Part shown: piece after piece, positions 1-7,853 of the stretch | How the letters are laid out: every line of letters begins with the position of its first letter | Position numbering within the stretch: the stretch's first letter is position 1 | DNA from: Lentisphaerota bacterium | Lineage (GTDB): Bacteria > Verrucomicrobiota > Lentisphaeria > Victivallales > Victivallaceae | DNA length: 64,000 nt | Direction: 5' to 3' | NCBI GenBank assembly: GCA_024225035.1 | Contig: JAAEMX010000217.1 | Location: 1 to 64,000 of the forward strand | Position numbers and translations under genes: made by a program | Notes under the pieces: model-generated | What the model was told of the DNA's origin: nothing | Database searches by the model: none | The model's input: the letters and a program-made list of their open reading frames with translations, nothing else

Positions 1-211
1 GTGCTACAATATTTTAGAATGTTTCATTGTTTTAGGGCTTTCAGCGCCTCCTTTTCTGAAGGCTCTATCTTCTCTCCTTTGTCGTAATATGTTGTTGTAG
101 GTAGCTCTAAGTTGCTCTACGATGTAAGATATGGGTAAGATTAAAATTTTTGAGTAAAATTTTTACACACGCATCATAAAGCATAAGATATTAATAATAA
201 ACACATAACAA
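1..211. other. Window edge, no gene assigned
   Basis: No convincing gene is seen. On the minus strand a short open stretch at about 24-116 reads like a lysine/glutamate-rich protein tail, but it begins right after a stop codon and has no start or ribosome binding site. It could be a further piece of the broken gene at 212-512, displaced by another frame change; I cannot show that. Confidence 0.3.
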
Positions 212-512
212 CTACACGTTCCGAGCATTAAGTAAATTAAAAACCTGAACATATATCATGTTGGCGATTTCAGGATTTTTGTGGTGCATCACAGTATATT
301 CAAAGTTATCGAGATCCAACTGTGCATACCTGATATTAGGGTGATTAGCTTCGAGAATAACGCGTGGTTCATTTGTAGCAATGGCGGCATGAATAGTATT
401 CTTCACTTTGCCGGTCTTTACTGCCGTATAAGCAGCAATTCCAAATGCTATTTTCCCCCAATTACTTTTCTTTTTAGCAAAGACAACATCACCCCGGTTG
501 GAAATAAACCAT
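212..512 (-). pseudogene. Frameshifted remnant of a permuted papain-like (YiiX/DUF830-type) protein
   Basis: Read from the ATG at 512 (AAAGGG lies about 7 bases upstream), the frame gives M-V-Y-F-Q-P-G and then a stop. Reading on in the next frame from the same point gives D-V-V-F and a continuous protein to the stop at 212. Removing one C from the CCCC at 492-495 joins both parts into about 100 residues. The joined product has the 'QPGD' start, a histidine in 'IHAAIATN' and 'VILEA', the layout of the permuted NlpC/P60 fold seen in YiiX/YebB-like hydrolases. It ends before the region where the catalytic Cys would be expected, so it is also truncated at the C-terminus. The better-preserved relative at 15106-16494 shares the 'GD', 'HAG' and 'VILEA' landmarks. 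The family call is inferred from motifs only. Confidence 0.5.
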
Positions 513-787
513 GGTAGTCCCTTTCATTTTGAAATTATATATGTGGGGTGGTCATTCAAAATCGATCTTCCCAGACGCATAATGACTAATATTTATATTA
601 TAATTAACATTTAATTGAGGTCAAGTGCCAAAACACAGCAAGTTAATATAAAGTAGTATATTTTCTACTTTTATGCTCATACTGACATCCATAGAACCAT
701 AATACGAGCATTAAGCTTTCTCAAAGCTTGTTTTATTTCAAATTAAGTATTAGATTAATTACACTTATCATAAAAAGTGGAGAAGTT
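513..787. other. AT-rich intergenic region
   Basis: It separates the papain-like remnant from the anchored protein at 788. It holds the upstream regions of both divergent genes. No clear promoter pair or hairpin stands out. Confidence 0.4.
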
Positions 788-2203
788 ATGAATAAAAGGA
801 AATTTTTCAAAATATTCGGCATTATTGCAGTCGTTATTATTGTAGCTTTGGTAACACCATTCATCGTTGGTAAAATCTGCCTGGGAATGAAAATATTATT
901 TCTGGAAAAGCAAGGATTTCCAACGACTCACCAACAGGCCGAAAAACTCTTTAATAAAAACATTCCGGATTCTGAAAATGCCGCGATTCTTATTGAAAAA
1001 GCCTGCAAGGAATTTAAACTTCCTACATCTAAAACTGAGCATTTCCTACCATTTTCCCATTATAAGACTAAACTAAGTTTCATGCAGAAACTCCCACCTC
1101 AAACCATTGATGCAATAGAAAAATTAACAAAGCAAAACTCCAAGTGTCTGAAATATCTAAATGAATCATTGTCTCTAAGCAAAATGCAACTTAACCGCAG
1201 CTATAAATTCAGCGACAAACTATTCAACCTTTTAACAGCCAGAAATATGGCTCGTTTCCTCAAAGACAAAAATCTATTGGATGCAAGCCTGAATGAACAT
1301 GAAAAAAGCTTACAAAATATCAAAGCAATGTTCAATCTTGGTGACTATTCTGGTTCAACGAACAGCGTTATCGGTTCTCTCGTTGAGATTGCCTGTAATA
1401 CAATGGCTTTGAAAGCTACACAACTCAATCTATCTAAAGTCAATTTTAATGACAAGACCTTGTTGGAAATTAGCAATGCTATCCAAAAAGCAGAAAAAGA
1501 CCTGAAGAAGAATCAAAAAAAAGCTTTACTTGCTGTTCCTCTCTGTTGTATACAAATGACCAATTTCAAGATTTTATATGAAGTTAGCGATTCTTTATTT
1601 GCCCCGCTGGGACCTAAGAAATTTCTGAAACCGTTCATATACTACTGCAGTGGAATTAATAGTTTTGATGTGATAAAGGTGCTAGGTTATACACAAACAG
1701 CCATAAAATGCAGTGGAAAAGATTATTACCAAATAAGAACACAGATTGAAAGAACTAAACAAAATTCAAATAGCTTACCACGCATATTTTTCCTAAGCAA
1801 AAACAATGATTATGACAATTATTTCAAAAAGCTTAACATCAATATTGCAACATTACGCTGCGCACAAGCAGCCATTGCCGTCAAAAGATACCAACTTGCC
1901 AAAAAGAAACCACCCGAAAGCTTGTCAATCCTAGTCCCTAAATATCTCGAAAAAGTACCTACCGACCCCTTTAACGGCACCCCCATCAAATACAAAATCG
2001 GGAAAATCGACTACTCTTTCACCGAAGTTTACCCCGCCGACAAAACCGGATTTGACATGAAAAAAAACAAAGTCAAAAAACAATGGCAGGGCTACAAAAT
2101 TTACGGTATCGGTGAAGACTTGGAAGATAATGGCGGAACTTTCGGAGAACAAGAAGATAATAAAGGTAAAGATATAACCTTTACGGTTATTACTGGGAAA
2201 TGA
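788..2203 (+). CDS. Membrane-anchored protein of unknown function, PVC-type C-terminus
   Basis: A 471-residue protein. The ATG at 788 is chosen because GGAG lies 5 bases upstream and it puts the hydrophobic helix (residues about 9-30) right after a short basic N-terminus. A longer frame open from 728 has no such signal. The rest is a lysine-rich, mainly helical domain predicted to be outside the membrane. The C-terminus carries a 'VPTDPFNGTPIKY' stretch followed by 'GIGEDLEDNGG', an arrangement I know from many uncharacterised anchored proteins of Planctomycetes and Lentisphaerae. No enzyme motif is visible, so no function is proposed. It is a lone gene; rsmD begins about 70 bases downstream with its own ribosome binding site. 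Confidence 0.75.
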   Translation: MNKRKFFKIFGIIAVVIIVALVTPFIVGKICLGMKILFLEKQGFPTTHQQAEKLFNKNIPDSENAAILIEKACKEFKLPTSKTEHFLPFSHYKTKLSFMQKLPPQTIDAIEKLTKQNSKCLKYLNESLSLSKMQLNRSYKFSDKLFNLLTARNMARFLKDKNLLDASLNEHEKSLQNIKAMFNLGDYSGSTNSVIGSLVEIACNTMALKATQLNLSKVNFNDKTLLEISNAIQKAEKDLKKNQKKALLAVPLCCIQMTNFKILYEVSDSLFAPLGPKKFLKPFIYYCSGINSFDVIKVLGYTQTAIKCSGKDYYQIRTQIERTKQNSNSLPRIFFLSKNNDYDNYFKKLNINIATLRCAQAAIAVKRYQLAKKKPPESLSILVPKYLEKVPTDPFNGTPIKYKIGKIDYSFTEVYPADKTGFDMKKNKVKKQWQGYKIYGIGEDLEDNGGTFGEQEDNKGKDITFTVITGK

Positions 2204-2273
2204 TTGATTTGGGTTTGGCAACGTAGGCTTGTCAGGGTATATTTTGCCTGGTAAACAAACTCAGGATTTACTT

Positions 2274-2837
2274 ATGCAGATAATTTCCGGCATTGCCAAA
2301 CGTATCAGGTTGACCGTTCCTAAAGGCTTAGCGGTACGCCCTACTTCGGTACGGGCCCGCAAGGCGCTGTTTGACAGCCTTGGCGACTTCACTGACGCAA
2401 AAATCGTAGATTTGTTCTCAGGTTCAGGCGCGCTTGGACTCGAAGCGGCAAGTCGCGGTGCTTCTGACGTCCTCCTGGTGGAACAATCAGGAGCGCATTG
2501 CCAGGCGATTAATGAAAATATTGAGAAAGTTGTTAAGGCTGGTGTCACTGCAAATATACGACTGGTAAGTCAAAATGCTTTGTCCGGCAACTACTATCAC
2601 TTGTTGCCAAAACCTGATGCAATTTTTGCAGACCCGCCCTACCCCATCTCGATAGAATGCTTTGAGACAATGACCTCAAATGAGCGCTTTATGCAATGGG
2701 CTGCCGGAGCTTTTCTGATATGGGAGATTCCTGATGAGCCGGGAGCATCCGGAAAATTTATGAATGTGCCGGGTTTAGAATCAAATTTCAGAAAATTCGG
2801 CAGCACAAACTTCCTGCTTTCCAATATAAACGATTGA
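2274..2837 (+). CDS. rsmD: 16S rRNA (guanine966-N2)-methyltransferase RsmD
   Basis: Predicted to methylate N2 of G966 in 16S rRNA using S-adenosylmethionine. The protein is 187 residues, normal for RsmD. It opens with the family's 'ISG..+...L..P' strand and the 'VRPTSVRARKALF' segment. It then has the SAM loop 'VDLFSGSGALGLEAASRGA' (about residues 45-63) and the catalytic 'DPPY' motif near residue 123. I start at the ATG at 2274 because AGGA lies 7 bases upstream and it gives the usual N-terminus; an in-frame TTG at 2229 is possible but unlikely. The WaaP-like kinase gene follows after 3 bases, so the two are probably co-transcribed. Confidence 0.88.
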   Translation: MQIISGIAKRIRLTVPKGLAVRPTSVRARKALFDSLGDFTDAKIVDLFSGSGALGLEAASRGASDVLLVEQSGAHCQAINENIEKVVKAGVTANIRLVSQNALSGNYYHLLPKPDAIFADPPYPISIECFETMTSNERFMQWAAGAFLIWEIPDEPGASGKFMNVPGLESNFRKFGSTNFLLSNIND

Positions 2838-2840
2838 AGA

Positions 2841-4028
2841 ATGGAGCATAGGGTTTTGAGCGAAAAACTGACAATCTTAAAGCAGAACGGCTGGCGTTGG
2901 CATATTGTTGATGCGCGCTTGCTTGACGGCTGGTTTGATGTTTGGGAAAAATACTGCCAGGAACAGTGCATCAAAGCCAACCCGGTACGTAAGGTTTTTA
3001 CCGTTGACGGATTATTTCACGTAAAACTGGAAGAACCAGCCGAAACCTTTCGCAAAATCAGAAGTATGTTTCGCCCTAAAGCTCAAATCGAATTTAATAT
3101 CGGTCAGGCTCTTGAAGATGCCGGAGTCAATGTCGTAAAACACTTGGGATGGGCTCAAAACGGCAGCTGTAATATGTTGCTTACAGCAAGCTTGTCTTCG
3201 TCTGTATCAGTACATGATTACTGGATGAAAGAAATAGTTTTCGGCAATGGAGACAGTGGAATTTTTCTGAATAAATACGCCGCATTCCTGAAAGATTTTT
3301 TTGCATCCGGTTTTTTCCACCCTGACTTCCACAGTGGAAATATTCTTTACAGCTTAAAAAACGACAGCTTTGCCCTAGTAGACGTATACGGAGTCAGTCA
3401 TCCTAAAGGGTTGTCATCAAAACAACGTAAAATTCATGAGCATATTGTTTTTGACTTAAAATATGGAATGAATAAGGAACAGGCTGCTGAGTTTATTCTT
3501 GAATGCGGAATAAAGTCTGATTTGAGTTCAGCAATAAGGTTCTGGGAGGAAGGTTTGACTGTGGAATACAAGCGTGTCAAAAATTCATTTCCAAAACGCT
3601 TGAGGCAGATCAGTGAAAATTATCAAAAGTTTGTTAACAGAATAGAAGAAGAAGATCGAGTTTTTCTGCTTAAACGTTTTCCGATCGGGCTTCCGGGCAT
3701 TAATGAGATAGAAATTCCTGATCACTTGAATGGAAATCATTACGATGTTGTTCAACTTCCAGCAGAAGCAGCCAATGATCTATGGACAAAGTCATTCCTG
3801 TTGAATATGCTGGGATTTGATCACATTCAACCGATTGTATTTGAAGAGCCAAATGTCCTTTATTTCGAAAAAATTCCAAAGGCCACTACTGAAGCCTCTG
3901 CGGAAGACATAGCACATTTCAATGAAAAAGCTGAAATGTGCGGTTTGAAGATTGTTGATACCAGATTGCTGAGAACCGCCAATAACAGAGTACTCATTGA
4001 GGACATCAGACAAATTGGCCTGACTTAG
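2841..4028 (+). CDS. Lipopolysaccharide kinase-like protein (WaaP/Kdo kinase family)
   Basis: A 395-residue protein with the small-kinase fold used to phosphorylate lipid A core sugars. The catalytic loop reads 'HPDFHSGNIL' around residues 158-167. A metal-binding Asp follows in 'ALVDVYGV' near residue 178, matching the HxDxxxxN...D pattern of WaaP/InaA-type kinases. The ATP-lysine is probably the Lys in 'HVKLEEP' near residue 61. The C-terminal third, after about residue 280, is not assigned and may be an extra domain. The start is 3 bases after rsmD, and the stop overlaps the convergent gene at 4025 by 4 bases. Substrate unknown; phosphorylation of lipopolysaccharide core is inferred from family only. 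Confidence 0.7.
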   Translation: MEHRVLSEKLTILKQNGWRWHIVDARLLDGWFDVWEKYCQEQCIKANPVRKVFTVDGLFHVKLEEPAETFRKIRSMFRPKAQIEFNIGQALEDAGVNVVKHLGWAQNGSCNMLLTASLSSSVSVHDYWMKEIVFGNGDSGIFLNKYAAFLKDFFASGFFHPDFHSGNILYSLKNDSFALVDVYGVSHPKGLSSKQRKIHEHIVFDLKYGMNKEQAAEFILECGIKSDLSSAIRFWEEGLTVEYKRVKNSFPKRLRQISENYQKFVNRIEEEDRVFLLKRFPIGLPGINEIEIPDHLNGNHYDVVQLPAEAANDLWTKSFLLNMLGFDHIQPIVFEEPNVLYFEKIPKATTEASAEDIAHFNEKAEMCGLKIVDTRLLRTANNRVLIEDIRQIGLT

Positions 4029-4426
4029 GCCCCTTTACTGACAAAAACATAACGCCACTTTTCAAAAATCAATAATGCTGCAGTCAGGTAACCCGGAGCT
4101 GCAAAAATCAATGAAATAACTCTGGCAATATCTACTTCTTCTTCGGAAACATCAAGTCCAGCTGGTTTTGATAAATCAGGATGCATAACCACAGACATAT
4201 AAAAATCAATCAGAATAACCGGTACAGCCAACAGTGTTAACCACGGACTGACAGCCATTTTCCACGCCGGAGTAAAATAAATAAACACAGCAGCAATAAT
4301 ACAGCATCCTGAAAGCAGTTCGTAAGCCAACATTCCCCAACCACCTTTTGATTTAACCCAGAAGATGGAATTACCTATTAAAATAACAGCAAAAATTGCC
4401 GCATATATATACATTGCTATACGCAT
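4025..4426 (-). CDS. Four-helix integral membrane protein, unknown function
   Basis: A 133-residue protein with about four hydrophobic segments and a short acidic loop ('DVSEEEVD') before the last one. The ATG at 4426 is preferred because GGAG lies 8 bases upstream; a TTG six codons earlier is in frame. No family recognised. It is convergent with the WaaP-like gene, overlapping it by 4 bases, and stands apart from the kinase gene downstream by about 80 bases. Confidence 0.65.
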   Translation of the reverse strand: MRIAMYIYAAIFAVILIGNSIFWVKSKGGWGMLAYELLSGCCIIAAVFIYFTPAWKMAVSPWLTLLAVPVILIDFYMSVVMHPDLSKPAGLDVSEEEVDIARVISLIFAAPGYLTAALLIFEKWRYVFVSKGA

Positions 4427-4506
4427 TAAATAAACTCCGGACAAGCAGTAGTGCTTATTTTCATAATTTAAAATTTCAGATGGCTATTTATTATCAACTT
4501 ATTTCA

Positions 4507-5613
4507 TTAATCGGTCGGGTTGGTGTCTTCGTAATATTCCTTTGGTAACGCAACTGTTTTTTTTGTAGCATTATCACTTTCGTTTTCAAAATAATTGTTT
4601 GGCAGAACAACTGTTTTGGTTGGCCTCTGGATTTCAATACGTGTAGTTTTTCCGATTATATCGGGGGCTTCCTCAATACACGGAGCTGTAAATAAAGCGG
4701 GCATTTCGCTTCGCATATAATTGGCCAGAGTCACTATAGTCGGGCCATACCCGTCCTTGTAAATGTGATATTCAAGTTCTCTTGCCAACTCTGAAGTATT
4801 CTGGTAACGGTCAGCCGGATCGGTAGCCATCATTTTCCGCAGCATTTTGACGATTTCCTCATCCGTATCTTCGGGAATCCGATCCCAGTCAATATAATTA
4901 TTGCGTGCCTGTTCCAATATTTCTTTCAGCTTAACATCAAGCCTCCGTGAAGTATACCCACCACTAAGCATGTAAAAAAGAACTGTGCCAAGCGAATAAA
5001 TATCAGACCTGAAATCTACTTTACGCTTATTTGCCTGTTCCGGAGACATAAACGGCAGTTTACCGGAAACTGAATCATCCTCTGTGACATTGACAGCACG
5101 AGCAATTCCGAAATCTGTCAGTTTTGGAAGCCCCTCAGTATTGATAAGAATATTATGCGGACACACGTCGCAATGTACAATATTCAGCGCCTTGCCTTCA
5201 TTATCGCACCTGCTATGCGCATACGCTAATCCGCGAGCGATCCTGGCGGTTATAAAAACACACAGTTTTTGAGGCAGGGTAGACTTAAGCTTTTTATGAA
5301 ATTCCATAAAGTTGTAAAGTGAAATCCCGTCTACAAACTCAAGAACAAAATAATATTCATCTTTATTATGATCAAGCTGATAAATCTGTACAATATTTTC
5401 GTGCACAAGGTCAGCAACCAGTTTTGCCTCTTCAATAAACTTACGAACAAATTTTTTATCAGTCGAATAACAATTCAGCAAAGTCTTTATAGCTACCACT
5501 TTTTCGAAGCCTTCTGCGCCTTTTTTCAAGGCTTTGAGTACAGTTCCCATACCCCCTTCAGCAATGGTTTCTATTACTTCATATTCAACGCTGCCTGTTA
5601 TTTTTCTTTTCAT
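4507..5613 (-). CDS. Hanks-type serine/threonine protein kinase, non-RD catalytic loop
   Basis: A cytosolic 368-residue kinase. It shows the glycine loop 'AEGGMG' (18-23), ATP-binding Lys43 in 'VAIK', the helix-C Glu near residue 61, 'DFG' (167-169), 'SPEQ' in place of APE (190-193) and 'DIYSLG' (204-209). The catalytic loop reads H-C-D (147-149) where most bacterial kinases have H-R-D; the catalytic Asp149 and Asn154 are kept, so activity is plausible but not by the usual Arg-coordinated activation. The last 40 residues carry two copies of a 'KTVxLPxxYxE' unit, each with threonine and tyrosine. No membrane helix follows the kinase domain. It lies 22 bases after an HD-domain gene, probably in one operon. 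Confidence 0.85.
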   Translation of the reverse strand: MKRKITGSVEYEVIETIAEGGMGTVLKALKKGAEGFEKVVAIKTLLNCYSTDKKFVRKFIEEAKLVADLVHENIVQIYQLDHNKDEYYFVLEFVDGISLYNFMEFHKKLKSTLPQKLCVFITARIARGLAYAHSRCDNEGKALNIVHCDVCPHNILINTEGLPKLTDFGIARAVNVTEDDSVSGKLPFMSPEQANKRKVDFRSDIYSLGTVLFYMLSGGYTSRRLDVKLKEILEQARNNYIDWDRIPEDTDEEIVKMLRKMMATDPADRYQNTSELARELEYHIYKDGYGPTIVTLANYMRSEMPALFTAPCIEEAPDIIGKTTRIEIQRPTKTVVLPNNYFENESDNATKKTVALPKEYYEDTNPTD

Positions 5614-5635
5614 TCAAATCCTCGCTTTCTAAGCA

Positions 5636-6214
5636 TCAACCCCGCGCTTGTAATAATTTACGCAGGTTACTATCTTTAGTTCCCTGCCTCATTTTTATAC
5701 ATGTATTAGTGTAAAACTTATGATTTTTCATAAAGCAAATCTCAAAATCAAGCCACTCCTTGTCGGTAAAAATCCTACCCAGAGCAGCCAGTTCACGGCG
5801 TAATTCTACAGCGTGAACTTCAAAACGATCAGAGCCGACATATTCCAAGTCAGCATCTCTAATAATTTCTTCCAGAATATCTACAGGTTTATGCACAAAA
5901 ACTGTTGCCATTATTATTCTTGCAATCAGTTTGATTTCACTTGTGCCATACCCAAATCGAGGCAGTTCTTCGGTAGCTATCTTTGCCCCAAGAGCCTCAT
6001 TTTCCAACGGCTCATATATAAAACCAATATCGTGAAAAAGAGCCGCAGTTTTCAGAAGCAAAGTCTTTTCCTGTCCAATTTTTTCACCAGTGGCAAAAAT
6101 ATCACATGCTTCAATCACTTCAAGAGTATGCTGTGGTCCATGGTAATAAGTGGTTGACGGCAACTCATTTCTCAGTCTGTTCAGTACATAAATTTTGGTT
6201 TTTTCAAAATCCAT
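5636..6214 (-). CDS. HD-domain metal-dependent phosphohydrolase
   Basis: A 192-residue protein with the HD signature: His in 'YYHGPQHT' (about 24-29), the His-Asp pair in 'ALFHDIGF' (58-65) and a downstream Asp in 'IRDADLEY' (about 118-125). This set binds metal in HD phosphohydrolases acting on nucleotides or cyclic dinucleotides; which substrate is unknown. It is the first gene of a minus-strand pair with the Hanks kinase, suggesting a shared signalling role, but that is inference. Confidence 0.75.
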   Translation of the reverse strand: MDFEKTKIYVLNRLRNELPSTTYYHGPQHTLEVIEACDIFATGEKIGQEKTLLLKTAALFHDIGFIYEPLENEALGAKIATEELPRFGYGTSEIKLIARIIMATVFVHKPVDILEEIIRDADLEYVGSDRFEVHAVELRRELAALGRIFTDKEWLDFEICFMKNHKFYTNTCIKMRQGTKDSNLRKLLQARG

Positions 6215-6321
6215 TATGGGAGCATTTCCTCACTATTTCCTTTACTGAATATATGTTTATATATCCCTTTTACAAACTGATTACAATTAACAGATCTGAA
6301 TTATAAGCATAAAAACAAAAA

Positions 6322-6349
6322 AAGGTGCCAGCTTAAAGCATGGCACCTT
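6322..6349 (-). terminator. Intrinsic terminator of the PI-PLC-like gene at 6372
   Basis: A perfect 9-bp inverted repeat (AAGGTGCCA / TGGCACCTT) with a 10-base loop. A long A-run at 6311-6323 on the plus strand gives the U-tract for minus-strand transcripts. Confidence 0.85.
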
Positions 6350-6371
6350 AATCCCCCAGTATCAGCTAATG

Positions 6372-7736
6372 TTAATTATAATTTTTGGCCTTGAGAGTAT
6401 TTATATATTTACATAACTCTGTCAGCCAAATCCCATTCGAAAAGTTCTCGTGGATAGCATTGCCGTTTTTAACCAAGTCATCAGTATGGTCAATCAACCA
6501 GTTATGAATAGCGTAATGATAATGCAAGTCAATCTGTTTGGCCTTTTTAGGAGAAGAACCTAACGGATTTAAAAAGCCCTTAATAAGGTCATCCGGTTGC
6601 TCAGTAAGGTTCGTACCAAGGCAGAACATTTCATCATGGTTGCGATTTTTTATTCTATTATCCATATTGCCAAAAGCTTCATTTACGTCAGTAGTTCTAT
6701 TTGCCGAATTATGGAAGCAGTTATGACGATACCAGACATTTGGATTGTCATAATTTTGTTGAAAGATAAGTATAATGTTCTTATTCTGTGCCCAGATATC
6801 GCCAACTCTGGCTTTTATTCCCATTTCTTTTGGAACCAGCCATTTTCCGAGGCGTGAGTTGATTATATTAAATATCCGCCCGAGATCAACATTAATCATT
6901 TCCTGAAAGTCCAGTAGAATAACTTCTTTTTCATTGCCAGATTCCTCAAAGAATTTCTTAAACTGGTCAATACCTTCTTCCAGGGTTATCTTACCTTCCA
7001 TTGTATGAGTGAACTTAATGCTTTTGCCGTCACGCCCCTTACAAATGCGCATATCGAAATAGCGGATACCATGTTTTAACTGGTCATAAAAATTCATATC
7101 CTGCTGCCTGCAAACATCTGCTAAATACTCATAAAGGGGAGCAACATCTGCAGTCTTTAACAGTTCAACAACCCAACTTGGTATGTGATCTGTATTGGAT
7201 ACCTCACAATGCTTGTCGTAATCAAAGGTCCCTGAGTCATGGGAACCGGGAAGCAGAACCTCGCTGATTGGAATTTTTTGCAAAGTATCAGCTATCTCCC
7301 CCATCCAATGGCTTTCGTCCGGGCCAAAAGTTACATACCAATAGTCTTCACTGCCTTTTCCAGGCGCTCTGGCGAAGTCTGTATACATAACCAGATCAGG
7401 AGCTACTGATTTATCAATACCGTGCAGTTCGGCATGACTTCCCTTATATGCAATTTTTACATCAAAATAAGCATATTTCTTTCCGTCCACATAAAATTGA
7501 ACATTGACATAACTCGTAGAAAAGGGCCAGTCATCAGCTTTAATATAAAACCGCTTGTCCCAGCACATGTGACTTACGTGTTCGACATGACTTGACTTTA
7601 CTACTTTGAAAGTAACGTTGTGTTTGGAGAAATTCTGAAAACACCCATAAAAACCTTGCATTCCAAATGCTTTACTGACTGGAATGATTGAAATACACAG
7701 AACCACTAAACCAATCAGTACCTTCTTGACACTCAT
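6372..7736 (-). CDS. Secreted PI-PLC X-domain-like protein, copy 1
   Basis: A 454-residue exported protein. A signal peptide covers residues 1 to about 25. A beta-rich N-terminal module with 'GFYGCFQNFSKHNVTF' (residues 28-43) is not assigned. From about residue 155 it resembles the phosphatidylinositol-specific phospholipase C X domain: 'LLPGSHDSGTF' with likely catalytic His166 and Asp167, 'HGIRYFDMRIC' with Asp228 and Arg230, and a second His244 in 'FTHTMEG'. Such enzymes cleave phosphatidylinositol or GPI head groups; since bacteria with no inositol lipid also carry the fold, substrate is open. The paralogue at 7854-9215 is very similar throughout. It has its own terminator, and a 9-bp tandem repeat lies upstream. 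Confidence 0.75.
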   Translation of the reverse strand: MSVKKVLIGLVVLCISIIPVSKAFGMQGFYGCFQNFSKHNVTFKVVKSSHVEHVSHMCWDKRFYIKADDWPFSTSYVNVQFYVDGKKYAYFDVKIAYKGSHAELHGIDKSVAPDLVMYTDFARAPGKGSEDYWYVTFGPDESHWMGEIADTLQKIPISEVLLPGSHDSGTFDYDKHCEVSNTDHIPSWVVELLKTADVAPLYEYLADVCRQQDMNFYDQLKHGIRYFDMRICKGRDGKSIKFTHTMEGKITLEEGIDQFKKFFEESGNEKEVILLDFQEMINVDLGRIFNIINSRLGKWLVPKEMGIKARVGDIWAQNKNIILIFQQNYDNPNVWYRHNCFHNSANRTTDVNEAFGNMDNRIKNRNHDEMFCLGTNLTEQPDDLIKGFLNPLGSSPKKAKQIDLHYHYAIHNWLIDHTDDLVKNGNAIHENFSNGIWLTELCKYINTLKAKNYN

Positions 7737-7796
7737 TTTTTTATTCCCGTGGCTAATATTTGAAGGTATTTACTACTTTAAAATGATCGAATGTTT

Positions 7797-7837
7797 CCTC
7801 AATATCCTCAATATCCTCAATATCCTCATGTGCTCAA
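7797..7837. repeat. 9-bp tandem repeat, 4.5 copies
   Basis: The unit CCTCAATAT is repeated exactly four times with a partial fifth copy. It lies between the two PI-PLC-like genes, about 60-100 bases upstream of the start at 7736. On the transcribed minus strand each unit reads ATATTGAGG. Confidence 0.95.
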
Positions 7838-7853
7838 ACTTAACGCCAAGCAT

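Noticed and set aside
24-116. Minus-strand open stretch with a Lys/Glu-rich protein tail
   Set aside because: No start codon or ribosome binding site, begins right after a stop; may belong to the broken gene at 212-512 but cannot be joined from this sequence.
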